From positions 111,882-175,881 of the forward strand of contig NZ_QXJG01000001.1 of the NCBI RefSeq assembly GCF_003670295.1: a stretch of DNA of 64,000 nt, read 5' to 3'. The position numbers and the translations under genes are program-made. This document shows, piece after piece, positions 38,966 through 47,801 of the stretch; position 1 is the stretch's first letter; every line of letters begins with the position of its first letter. Source of the stretch: Helicobacter burdigaliensis. Lineage in GTDB: Bacteria > Campylobacterota > Campylobacteria > Campylobacterales > Helicobacteraceae. The notes below the pieces were generated by a model. The model was not told where the DNA came from. It saw nothing but the letters and a program-made list of their open reading frames with translations, and did not search any database.

Positions 38966-40672
38966 TTAAGATTTTTTATAATAGCTTCTAAATTCTTCAC
39001 ATTTTTCTAAAAGCTCTTCAAAGGTTCCACTATTTATGATTTTACCCTCTTTGAAAAAATAAAGAGTTTTAGCTAAAGATACAGTAGAAAATCTATGAGC
39101 AACTATGATTGTAATCTTATCTTTAATAATTTCACTCAAAGCCTCTCTAAACTCTTCTTCTGTTTTGTTATCCAATGCGCTTGTAGCCTCATCTAAAATC
39201 AAAATTTCTGGATTTTTATAAATAGCTCTTGCAATAGCAATCCTTTGTCTTTGACCTCCGCTCAAATTTGCTCCAAATTCATCTAAAAGCGTATATATCC
39301 CATTTTCTAAACTTTCTACATAATCTAAGATTCTAGCTTTTTTTAGGGCATCTTTTACCCTTTCTTCATCCATTTCCAAACCATAAGCAATATTATTTGC
39401 AATGCTATCATTAAAAATAAAAATGCGTTGTGTTACAATAGAAATCTTTTCTCTTAAACTCTCTTGTGTAAAACTTTTAATATTTTTACCATTGATATAT
39501 ACTGCTCCCTCTTTTGGATCATATAAACGCAAAAGCACATTCACGAGTGAACTTTTCCCTCCACCGCTACTCCCTACAAACGCAACACTCTCTCCGCGGT
39601 TTAATTTTAAACTCACATTTTCTAATGCGTTTTTTTCTCCTTCATAACTTAAGGTAATATTTTTAAATTCTACACTTTTTACTACTTCTTTTAATTCTTC
39701 ATTTCCATCGCTAATTTGCTCTTTTCTATCTAGCATTTCAAAGATTCTATCTCCTGCAGCGAGTGCTACTTGAATCTTACTATAAAGTGCACTTACTTTT
39801 TTAAAAGGAGTGTAAAGCATAAAAAGTGCCGTTGTAAAAGAAAAAAACGCACCCGTGCTTATCTCTCCATTAATCACTTGAAAACCTCCCACAAAAATCA
39901 CAAGTGCAATAGCAATAGCACCTAAAGTTTCCATCAAAGGCGAGGTAAGCTCTGAGATTCTAATCGTTTTAATAGATAGATTAACTAAATCTTTATTTTG
40001 CTCCACAAAATATTGATGCTCCATCTTTTCACCACTGCTTGCTTTAATAAGCTCAATATTGTTAAAAATCTCTACTAATTTTGAAGAAATATCTGCATTT
40101 TTTTCCTGCATTTTTTTAGAAGCCTTTTTCATTCTTCTAGCAATCATTGCAATAGGTATCAAAGAAAGTGGCATAACTACAAGTCCATAAAATGCTAATT
40201 CAGGACTTTGATAAATCACAACCCCAATGAGTGCAAAGATGGTTAAACCATCTCTAATTCCTTCAATAAAATAATTTGAAACAGCACTTTGAATTGCGCC
40301 AATATCCCCTACAACCCTTGAAATAAGCTCCCCTTTTCTATAACGATTAAAAAAAGCCATTTCAAAGGTTAAAAGCTTATCTAAAAGCTTGTTTTTGACA
40401 CTCATAACGATATTTTGCCCAATATAATTCATATAATACACTTGAATATAAGCACCAAGCCCTTTTGTAAAATAAGCCATAACCACTAAAAAGGGCAAAA
40501 AGCTAAGCATTGCTGTATCTTTATTGATGAAAATTTCATCTAAAACAGGTTTAACTAAATAAGCACTATAACCGCTCGCACCTGCCACCATAATGCTCCC
40601 CAAAACTGCATAAAAAAAATATAATTTATACTCTTTCATATAGGGGGCTAATCGCTTAAAAAAATTCTTCAT
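38966..40672 (-). CDS. MsbA-like lipid/multidrug ABC exporter
   Basis: A 568-residue half-transporter. The membrane domain (about 1-310) has six helices, and the ATPase domain carries Walker A VGSSGGGKSSL (about 364), signature LSGGQRQRIAIARAI and Walker B ILILDEATSALD. The size and TM-ATPase order fit MsbA, the lipid A flippase. A drug exporter of the same family cannot be excluded. It lies 30 bases downstream of the PBP1A gene on the same strand. Confidence 0.85.
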   Translation of the reverse strand: MKNFFKRLAPYMKEYKLYFFYAVLGSIMVAGASGYSAYLVKPVLDEIFINKDTAMLSFLPFLVVMAYFTKGLGAYIQVYYMNYIGQNIVMSVKNKLLDKLLTFEMAFFNRYRKGELISRVVGDIGAIQSAVSNYFIEGIRDGLTIFALIGVVIYQSPELAFYGLVVMPLSLIPIAMIARRMKKASKKMQEKNADISSKLVEIFNNIELIKASSGEKMEHQYFVEQNKDLVNLSIKTIRISELTSPLMETLGAIAIALVIFVGGFQVINGEISTGAFFSFTTALFMLYTPFKKVSALYSKIQVALAAGDRIFEMLDRKEQISDGNEELKEVVKSVEFKNITLSYEGEKNALENVSLKLNRGESVAFVGSSGGGKSSLVNVLLRLYDPKEGAVYINGKNIKSFTQESLREKISIVTQRIFIFNDSIANNIAYGLEMDEERVKDALKKARILDYVESLENGIYTLLDEFGANLSGGQRQRIAIARAIYKNPEILILDEATSALDNKTEEEFREALSEIIKDKITIIVAHRFSTVSLAKTLYFFKEGKIINSGTFEELLEKCEEFRSYYKKS

Positions 40673-40702
40673 CTATCACTTACCTAAATTTTTATAAAAA
40701 TC

Positions 40703-42637
40703 TTAAAAAATAATACTTTCATTTTGTTCTTTAACATCTTCACGCAAAGGAGATTTTTCTGTAAAATAAACAATCTCCCCATTTACTTTTCTGCTTTGCA
40801 CTCCTTTAGGAATGGAAAATTCCCTTTTTATTGCTGGATCTACTTTTAAGATTCTTTCAAAAAAGTAAGAAAATGCAGGTGCTGGAGCTATGCTTCCTGT
40901 CTCACTATGCCCCATAGGAGTATTATCGTCTTTTCCATACCATACGATTGCTTCAACACTAGGAGAAAAACCACAAAACCAAGCATCTACATTATCATTT
41001 GTCGTTCCTGTTTTACCCGCTAACTCAATTCCTTCCACTTTTGCTCTTGTGCCACTACCCCTTATTACCGCATTTCTTAGCATATCCACAAGCAAAAAGC
41101 TCTGTGCTTCACTTGTGATTTCTCTCTCTTTGGTTTCAAACTCTACACTTTTGCCCTCATAATTTTGGATACTTACAATAAGCTGTGGCTCTACGATTTT
41201 TCCATAGTTTGAAAAAAGAGTGAAATTCCTAGCCATCTCTAATGGAGAAGCCCCAAAACTCCCTAAATTAATAGACATATCCTTTGGCACATTGCTAAAA
41301 CCATATTTTAAAATATCTGCATAAATCCTATCAAATCCTACTTCTTCTACTAGATTGATTGTAGCTAGATTAAGCGACTTTGTAAGCGCATCTTTCATAC
41401 TTACTAAACCCCTAAAAGAATTTACATAATTCTTAGGTTGCCATACTTTTTTAACGCCATTTACTCTGTATTCATAAGTTCTTGCAATATCTGCAATTTT
41501 ATGGTTAGGAGAAAGTCCTGAATCAATAGCTGTTTGATAAAGAAAGGGTTTTACACTTGAGCCTATTTGTCTTTTGCTTTGTGTGGCACGATTAAAATTA
41601 CTTTTTTGATAATCCACCCCTCCTACAAGAGCTAAAATTTTCCCCGTTTGATTTTCTAAAACCACAAAAGCACCATTGAGCTTTTCTTTTAAACTTGCAT
41701 CGTTTTTGTGCCTACTTAAAATCTGCTCATATCCAAAATATAATGCTTCTTGTGCCACTTCTTGATAATCTAAATCAATATTTAAAGTGATTTTATAGCC
41801 TCCGCTTTTTACATCTTTTAAATCTTTTAGCACCCTTAAAAGCTCATCCACAACATAAGGTGCAACATTTTTAGTCAGTGTATCATCATAAGTTTTAGGA
41901 CGCTCTTTTAAGCCACTTTCAAGCTCATCTTTACTAATCCAACCTATTTCATACATTCTTTGTAAGACATTATTAGCTCTTCCTAAAGAAAAATCATAAT
42001 TTTTAGTAGGATCATAGAAGCTTGGAGCTCTAGGAAGTGAAACAAGCATAGCAATTTCTTTTAAACTAAGCTCATCCATATCTTTTCTAAAATATCCCAT
42101 TGAAGCAGTTTTCACCCCATAAAACCCATGCCCAAAATAAGTATGGTTAAGATATTTTTCTAAAATTTCTTCTTTGCTTAAAATGGTTTCTAACTTGAAA
42201 GCTAAAAGCATTTCTTTAATTTTTCTTTGAATGGTTTTTTCACGCGTAAGTGCCAAATTCTTAATAAGCTGTTGCGTGATAGTGCTACCCCCTTCGGCAT
42301 AACGCCCACTTTTTAGATTCTTTAGCATAGCCCGCATAATCGCATCCAAATTTACACCCGGATGCTCAAAATATAAAGTATCTTCTATTGCTAAAAGTGC
42401 TTCAATCAATCTTGGAGGAATCTCATTATAATTAGCATAAAAACGAAATTCCTCTTCAAATAAATTTGCTACTAATCTTCCTTTTCTATCAAAAACTTGT
42501 GTAGCGATTTTGGGTTTATAATGCACAATCTCATCTGTATCATTTGCTATTTCACTATATAGCATTCCTATAAAAATAATGCCTGCAATCGCACCTACAA
42601 CAAAAAACATAAATAATATTTTTAAAAAAAATTTCAT
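40703..42637 (-). CDS. pbpA: Penicillin-binding protein 1A (class A)
   Basis: A 644-residue bifunctional peptidoglycan synthase. An N-terminal membrane anchor (KFFLKILFMFFVVGAIAGII) precedes the GT51 glycosyltransferase domain, with the catalytic glutamate in AIEDTLYFEHPGV and GGSTITQQLIKNL. The transpeptidase domain has the active-site serine in QIGSSVKPF, SLNLATINL and the KTGTTNDNVDAW box. ATG 42637 is preferred because AGGA lies six bases before it. An in-frame ATG 60 bases earlier lacks a good site and would put a charged extension before the anchor. Confidence 0.93.
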   Translation of the reverse strand: MKFFLKILFMFFVVGAIAGIIFIGMLYSEIANDTDEIVHYKPKIATQVFDRKGRLVANLFEEEFRFYANYNEIPPRLIEALLAIEDTLYFEHPGVNLDAIMRAMLKNLKSGRYAEGGSTITQQLIKNLALTREKTIQRKIKEMLLAFKLETILSKEEILEKYLNHTYFGHGFYGVKTASMGYFRKDMDELSLKEIAMLVSLPRAPSFYDPTKNYDFSLGRANNVLQRMYEIGWISKDELESGLKERPKTYDDTLTKNVAPYVVDELLRVLKDLKDVKSGGYKITLNIDLDYQEVAQEALYFGYEQILSRHKNDASLKEKLNGAFVVLENQTGKILALVGGVDYQKSNFNRATQSKRQIGSSVKPFLYQTAIDSGLSPNHKIADIARTYEYRVNGVKKVWQPKNYVNSFRGLVSMKDALTKSLNLATINLVEEVGFDRIYADILKYGFSNVPKDMSINLGSFGASPLEMARNFTLFSNYGKIVEPQLIVSIQNYEGKSVEFETKEREITSEAQSFLLVDMLRNAVIRGSGTRAKVEGIELAGKTGTTNDNVDAWFCGFSPSVEAIVWYGKDDNTPMGHSETGSIAPAPAFSYFFERILKVDPAIKREFSIPKGVQSRKVNGEIVYFTEKSPLREDVKEQNESIIF

Positions 42638-42729
42638 TGTTTTCCTATTTTTGATAGTTTCTTTAGAGTTTGTTTTAAAAAGATTAAATTGTAGCATAAG
42701 TCTCTTAAAGAGACAAAATATGCTATTTA

Positions 42730-43434
42730 TTATTTTTTATGCTCAGGTGCAATATGTAGTTTATAACCAATTCTAGAATGATTTTTAATCATATCATAAT
42801 AGGTTTTACGTCTTAGGCTGTTAATATGCATTCTTAAAGAATCCATTGTCATCTTACCCTCTTTCCATATATGTGTTTGAAAATCTTCATAGGGGATAGC
42901 CTCACCTTCTCGCTTTAATAAAAGCTCTAAAATGCTAATTTCACGATCTGTTAATTCAAAAATCGCATAACCTTTTAAAATCACTTTATCTTTTCTACGA
43001 TAAAAAATCCCTTTTCCAAGATTAGTAGTAGTATCTTTGTGTAACTGACGATTAATATTTAAAAGCATTACAAAAAGTTCTTCTAAGTCAATAGGCTTTT
43101 TGATAAAAGCAGTGCTATTTAACTCTACTATTTTGGCAATCTTATCCTCATCACTATAAGCTGTCATAAACACAACAGGAACATTAGAGGATATTTTTCT
43201 AATGGCTTGCATCATCTCAATACCATCCATTTTCCCTTCCAAATTAATATCAGTAATCACAACATCAATAGAATTCTTCTTAAAAATTTTTAATCCTTGA
43301 TCCCCCTTTTTACAGGCATACACCTTGTGGCATCTTCTTGCTAAAGGTGTTTCCAAAAGCTCTAATGCCACAGGATCATCTTCTACAATCAAAACCGTTA
43401 AATTACCTAGAGGCTCCAATAGTTCTTGCAACAT
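42730..43434 (-). CDS. OmpR/PhoB-family response regulator
   Basis: A 234-residue regulator. The receiver domain (about 12-128) has the acidic pocket LIVEDDPVALEL, the phospho-acceptor aspartate in VVITDINLEGKMDG and lysine in FIKKPIDLEEL. The winged helix domain (about 150-230) contains ALTDREISILELLL-like sequence (FELTDREISILELLLKREG) and MTMDSLRMHINSLRRKTY. No kinase gene is adjacent. It is read away from the envelope operon at 44 kb. Confidence 0.88.
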   Translation of the reverse strand: MLQELLEPLGNLTVLIVEDDPVALELLETPLARRCHKVYACKKGDQGLKIFKKNSIDVVITDINLEGKMDGIEMMQAIRKISSNVPVVFMTAYSDEDKIAKIVELNSTAFIKKPIDLEELFVMLLNINRQLHKDTTTNLGKGIFYRRKDKVILKGYAIFELTDREISILELLLKREGEAIPYEDFQTHIWKEGKMTMDSLRMHINSLRRKTYYDMIKNHSRIGYKLHIAPEHKK

Positions 43435-43977
43435 TCCTTATTCCTTAAAATAATATTTATACATTATGCCTTAACATTTTAGATATTGTAATTCTAAAAT
43501 TGATTTTGTTATTTTGTCTTATCTATAATTAAATAATTATAAAGTAATAGAATTTTTGTTAATTTATATTAAAAAAAGTAATTTCATAATTTTATAGTTT
43601 TATACTTATATATGATTAAAATTTAATAGATTTCACTAAAATTTTAAATTAAATTTTTTAAAATTTATTAGAAAAGTAGCATTTAAATTACACATTAAAG
43701 CCCCTTATCAATTTTATTTTTAGATTTTAATGATACATACTTTTACCTTAACTTTTTTAACTCAAAATAATATGTGTAAATTTTACACTTTTTTTAAGCC
43801 ACTTATTTATTTTAAAAATTAATTTTTGTTTTATTATTTAATTATTTCCCATTATATAGAGTTATAAAAATAATATTTTATATAAGCCTAATATAAGGAA
43901 GGTATAATAATACGACCTTATTTAAAGCTTAAAATTTAAAAGGGGACAATAAAAATAAATTTCAAAAAGGAGCAATA
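43435..43977. other. 543-base divergent spacer with a palindrome
   Basis: Extremely AT-rich and without a protein gene. It must hold the promoters of the OmpR-type regulator and the envelope operon. A perfect inverted repeat GTGTAAA-T-TTTACAC lies at 43774-43788 and is followed by a T-run (43789-43795). It could be an operator or the 3' end of a short transcript. The ribosome binding site of the operon is AAAGGAGCAATA just before 43978. I see nothing else. Confidence 0.5.
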
Positions 43978-45333
43978 GTGAAACTAAGAACATCTATACT
44001 TTTAGGTGCTAGTTGTCTAGTTTTTAGTGCTTGTGCCAACCATTCACAAAGCAATCTAAGTTATGAAAATAACTTAACACAAAAGTTCTGCGATAAGGCT
44101 TTTTTAGAGGATAATCTTGCTAAAGCCAAAAAGCAAGATGATACGATTTATCGTGGATTAAACGCAGGATTGATTGCTAAAAATTGTGGTGAATTTAAAG
44201 TCAGTAATGAGTTTTTTGACTTAGCAGAAGAATCTTATAAATGGGATGTAGATTTACAAAACATAGGCACAAAAGGTGCAAAAACCATAGCTACAACTTT
44301 AATTAACGATAATATTGTAGATTATGAGGGTTCTTTGTATGAACGCATTATGGTAAATGCTTATAAGGGACTAAACTTTATGAGTTTAGGTGACTATGAA
44401 AATGCAAGAGTAGAATTTAACCGCGCTCTTATGCGTCAAGATAAAGCAAAAGAATATTTTGCAAAAGAAATTGACAAAAATAGGAAAGAAGTAGAAGAAG
44501 CCAAAAAAGATCCAAACTATAAGAAAAATATGAGTCAAAACACACAAACCATACAAGATGAATACGCACATCTTTGGAAAGAATTTGACACTACTAAAAA
44601 CTTCACAAACCCTTATGCTACTTATCTAGCTTCTGTATTTTTTTATATGGATAGAGATTACAGAAAAGCAGCAGAGCTTTTTAGAGAGGTTTCAGTCATC
44701 AACCCTAAAAACAAAGAAATAAGAAAAGAATCTGCAATTTTTCAAAAAGCTGCCAAAAGTGCAAAAGCCAAAAAGAGCAATTTAGTTTTTGTAGTGTATG
44801 AAAATGGTTTTGGGACAATCAAAGATGAATTTAGCCTAACTTTACCTTTTGTTGTGGATAAAAACATCGTAACTACAAGCGTAGCACTCCAAACACTTAA
44901 AAAAAGAGAAGCTTCTTATGAAAATCTAAGTATCAATGGAGCACAAACTTCACAAATTGTAGATTTAGATAATATCGTAGCCACAGAATTTAAAATCAAT
45001 ATGCCTTCCATGATAGCAAAAGCCCTAGCCCAAACTATCACAAAAACTGCCCTTAATGTAGCAGTAGCTAAAAACGATAAAACAGGTGGTTGGCTAAGTT
45101 TAGCTAGTTCTGCACTTACAACCGCTACAAATAGTGCTGATGTAAGAGCATGGAGGGGACTGCCTAAAAGCATTTCTGTGGTTATGCTAGAAAATAATGG
45201 AACATTAGATATTAAAGCACCCGATGGGACACAGCTTTATAAAGGTAGGATTGATAAAAACAAAAGCGCACTTGTAATGGTGAGATCTTTTAATCCAAGC
45301 AATCCAGTAAGTGTAAATATCATTCAAAAATAA
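43978..45333 (+). CDS. TPR-like envelope lipoprotein (COG3014-like)
   Basis: A 451-residue lipoprotein with signal peptide ending FSACAN (Cys19). The first half is rich in helical repeats, for example GDYENARVEFNRALMRQDKAKEYF and DYRKAAELFREVSVINPKNKEI, like tetratricopeptide units. The second half is a beta-rich domain (NLVFVVYENGFGTIKDEFSLTLP, NMPSMIAKALAQTITKTAL). This resembles the COG3014 group, which I recall as occurring beside LpoB/YcfL-type genes. It is the first of five genes. A codon start GTG is used at 43978 after AAAGGAG. Confidence 0.7.
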   Translation: MKLRTSILLGASCLVFSACANHSQSNLSYENNLTQKFCDKAFLEDNLAKAKKQDDTIYRGLNAGLIAKNCGEFKVSNEFFDLAEESYKWDVDLQNIGTKGAKTIATTLINDNIVDYEGSLYERIMVNAYKGLNFMSLGDYENARVEFNRALMRQDKAKEYFAKEIDKNRKEVEEAKKDPNYKKNMSQNTQTIQDEYAHLWKEFDTTKNFTNPYATYLASVFFYMDRDYRKAAELFREVSVINPKNKEIRKESAIFQKAAKSAKAKKSNLVFVVYENGFGTIKDEFSLTLPFVVDKNIVTTSVALQTLKKREASYENLSINGAQTSQIVDLDNIVATEFKINMPSMIAKALAQTITKTALNVAVAKNDKTGGWLSLASSALTTATNSADVRAWRGLPKSISVVMLENNGTLDIKAPDGTQLYKGRIDKNKSALVMVRSFNPSNPVSVNIIQK

Positions 45334-45342
45334 GGTAATTTT

Positions 45343-45729
45343 ATGAGAAATATTTTGTTAGTTTTTTTGGGTTTGACTATAATTTTTGTGGGCTGTTCTG
45401 CTACTTACAAAGTAGAATCTACCAGCATAGATAGTTCTTCCTATGTGAGTTCTGCAAATTCTAGTAGCATTATCAAATCCATTAAAAAACGCAATAATAT
45501 CAATGGACTTTTGGAAGTGGAGATACTACTTTTAAGTGAATTTGATAGGGATTTAACCTATAAAATAACTTGGCTAGATGACAAGGGATTCTCTCTTCCA
45601 AACTCTAGCGATGATTCTTATAGGCCTTTAAGATTAAGCGGTGGCGAGGAATTTATCCTTAAAAAAATGGCAATAGATAAAAGAGCCAAAGAATTCAAAA
45701 TTGACATCAAAACAAAAAGTAAATTTTAA
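45343..45729 (+). CDS. YcfL-like small lipoprotein
   Basis: A 128-residue lipoprotein (lipobox FVGC, Cys18). The mature domain has the pattern of YcfL/DUF1425 proteins: NNINGLLEVEILLLSEFDRDLTYKITWLDDKGF is followed by LRLSGGEEFILKKMAIDKRAKEFKIDI. I quote it in parts only. In E. coli YcfL is encoded next to LpoB, as here. It follows the first gene by nine bases. Confidence 0.7.
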   Translation: MRNILLVFLGLTIIFVGCSATYKVESTSIDSSSYVSSANSSSIIKSIKKRNNINGLLEVEILLLSEFDRDLTYKITWLDDKGFSLPNSSDDSYRPLRLSGGEEFILKKMAIDKRAKEFKIDIKTKSKF

Positions 45730-45749
45730 TTTATTCACAAGGAGATGAA

Positions 45750-46376
45750 ATGAAAAAAGCAGGAATTTTAGTAGCATTAGGTTTAGCAGGTTTGTTGGTG
45801 AGTGGTTGTGTGACAGGCGGAAGCTACACAGATGGCTATGCAAGCCAAAAGAAAAAGGGTGATGCACTAAGTATGGGGCTTGATAGACAAGATTTTGAAG
45901 ATGTAGCTGAATCTATGATTCAAAGCATGCTTTCTTCCCCAGCTTTTACAAACATTAAACCAGGCACTAGAAAAGTAATCTATGTAGGTAGAGTTAAAAA
46001 CGACACTCCCCAAAGGATTGACACAGATAGAATCACAAGAAAGCTAACTATCGCTCTTTTAAATAGTGGTAAATTTATCGTAAGCTCTGAGCTTCAAGCG
46101 GGTGGCTCTAACTCTACTATCACAGATGCATTAGAAGAATCAAGAAATTCTGATGAGTTTAACCAAAAAACAGTGATTAAAAAAGGAACTGCAGCGGGGA
46201 TTGATTTTGAGCTAGAGGGGAAAATCGGACAAACAAACACTCGCCTAAGTAATGGCAAAACTCAAGTGGAATACTTTTTTAACCTAAGAATCAACGATGC
46301 AAATTCAAGAACAACTTTCTGGGAAGATGAAAAAGTGATTGACAAAACAGGTTCTAGCAAATCTGTAACTTGGTAA
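45750..46376 (+). CDS. LpoB-like outer-membrane lipoprotein (PBP activator family)
   Basis: A 208-residue lipoprotein with lipobox VSGC (Cys20). The domain resembles LpoB: GLDRQDFEDVAESMIQSMLS, then YVGRVKNDTPQRIDTDRITR, then LLNSGKFIVSSE. In E. coli LpoB reaches through the peptidoglycan and activates PBP1B. Here the only class A PBP in the window is the PBP1A homologue 3 kb away, so the partner is uncertain. A FlgO-like role is also possible. AAGGAG precedes the ATG. Confidence 0.75.
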   Translation: MKKAGILVALGLAGLLVSGCVTGGSYTDGYASQKKKGDALSMGLDRQDFEDVAESMIQSMLSSPAFTNIKPGTRKVIYVGRVKNDTPQRIDTDRITRKLTIALLNSGKFIVSSELQAGGSNSTITDALEESRNSDEFNQKTVIKKGTAAGIDFELEGKIGQTNTRLSNGKTQVEYFFNLRINDANSRTTFWEDEKVIDKTGSSKSVTW

Positions 46377-46392
46377 CCCCCCAAAAAAACTT

Positions 46393-46411
46393 CTAAGGCT
46401 TTATGCCTTAG
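46393..46411 (+). terminator. Intra-operon hairpin
   Basis: CTAAGGC and GCCTTAG form a 7-bp stem around TTTAT, 17 bases after the LpoB-like stop and about 25 before the next start. There is no clean T-run, so it may attenuate or protect the mRNA rather than end it. Confidence 0.45.
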
Positions 46412-46436
46412 TCTTACTTCAAAACAAAGGAAAAAT

Positions 46437-47783
46437 ATGAAAAAATTAATAATGGCAGGTTCTTTAATCTTATCTAGTTTGCTTTATGCGCAAGGCTCAC
46501 AACCTCTAACAATCTCACAAGAAGATATTAAGGTGCAAAATGAAATTTCTGATGCAAGTACACAAGACATTACTCCCAAAAGCGTAGATGATTTTTTTAA
46601 CGAATTTAAAGATAGATTTGGTGTAGAATATGGACAAACAAAAGATGGAAAAACTTTCTATACTGGTAAAGCAAATGTATTAGTCAATGATACAGACCCA
46701 CAATTCTCAAAAGCATTACAATTAGCCTATCAAAAAGCTATGCTAGATTTACAAACTGAATTTATCAAAGATGCTTTTGGAAAGCATTCTACACAAAGAA
46801 TTCAAAACATAGAATCAGACAATTCCACTAACGCAAAAGAATTTGAAGAATTACCAAAAGGTGGCACATTCTCACAAATTATGGATAAAGTTACCCAGCT
46901 TGCAGGTGCAAAGCTTGATAAAGCATTGCAAGATTTAGGCATAAATGTTCAAGGCTTAAGCGAAGAGCGCAAAAAAACACTTTTAAAAGAAGAAATGATT
47001 ACAAAAGATATTATTAAAGCTTTTGGTTCTATGAAAGGTTTAGTGCCTGTCCAAACGGTGCTTACACAAAAAAGAGGCGAATATCAAGTAGGAGTGATTG
47101 CAGTAATTTCTAACAAAACTAGACAAATTGCTACAGATATGAGTCTAGGCAGAAAAAGCATAATTACTGGAAAAGGTAAGGCGATAGGAGAATATTTGCC
47201 TAAAGAAAAGCAAGGCTATTTAAATGAATATGGGATTAGACTGATTTATGATGAGAATGGAGCACCTATTATTTTAAGCTATGGAAACTGGGGCTATATC
47301 CCTGAAGCAAATAATGCTAGAAAAACAAATCGCTTAGAAGAAATTGCCAAGAAAAATGCAGCTAATCAAGCAGATGCGGCTATTATAGAGTTTATGAATA
47401 TTAATATTAGCTTAAGTAATGAGCAAACTACTGGGGAGAATTATGAAGAAATCATAAAGCAATCCATAAATATCAATGATAACTCCACCCAAGAACAAGA
47501 AGAAACCATTGCCAACATTATTGATAAAGTAAGCACAAAAGTTAAAACCAATGCAAGTGGAAAATTAAGGGGTATTAGAACGCTTAAAACTTGGGATTAT
47601 ACTGGAGAAAATGGCGTAGAGTATGTAGGTGCGATAAGATTTTATTCCTATGAAAATCTAGCCAACACAAACGAAGCACTAAATCCTAGCAATCAAAAAG
47701 CTACTTCTTCTGCTAACACTCCTAAAAAAAGCGCAAATATTCAACGAGAATCTAATGTCGTTAATAGCCTAGATGACTTCTAA
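46437..47783 (+). CDS. Exported protein of the envelope operon, unrecognised family
   Basis: A 448-residue protein with a Sec signal peptide (MKKLIMAGSLILSSLLYAQG). The body is mixed alpha/beta with no motif I know. Notable blocks are FNEFKDRFGVEYGQTKDGKT, VNDTDPQFSKALQLAYQKAM and GVIAVISNKTRQIATDMSLG. The C-terminal 40 residues are low-complexity, rich in Ser, Asn and Lys. The pattern of a secreted domain that begins with repeated amphipathic helices is reminiscent of LPP20/FlgT-like proteins, but this is weak. It is cotranscribed by position with the LpoB-like and CsgG-like genes. Confidence 0.7.
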   Translation: MKKLIMAGSLILSSLLYAQGSQPLTISQEDIKVQNEISDASTQDITPKSVDDFFNEFKDRFGVEYGQTKDGKTFYTGKANVLVNDTDPQFSKALQLAYQKAMLDLQTEFIKDAFGKHSTQRIQNIESDNSTNAKEFEELPKGGTFSQIMDKVTQLAGAKLDKALQDLGINVQGLSEERKKTLLKEEMITKDIIKAFGSMKGLVPVQTVLTQKRGEYQVGVIAVISNKTRQIATDMSLGRKSIITGKGKAIGEYLPKEKQGYLNEYGIRLIYDENGAPIILSYGNWGYIPEANNARKTNRLEEIAKKNAANQADAAIIEFMNINISLSNEQTTGENYEEIIKQSININDNSTQEQEETIANIIDKVSTKVKTNASGKLRGIRTLKTWDYTGENGVEYVGAIRFYSYENLANTNEALNPSNQKATSSANTPKKSANIQRESNVVNSLDDF

Positions 47784-47801
47784 AATTTTTAAGGAAAACA
47801 G

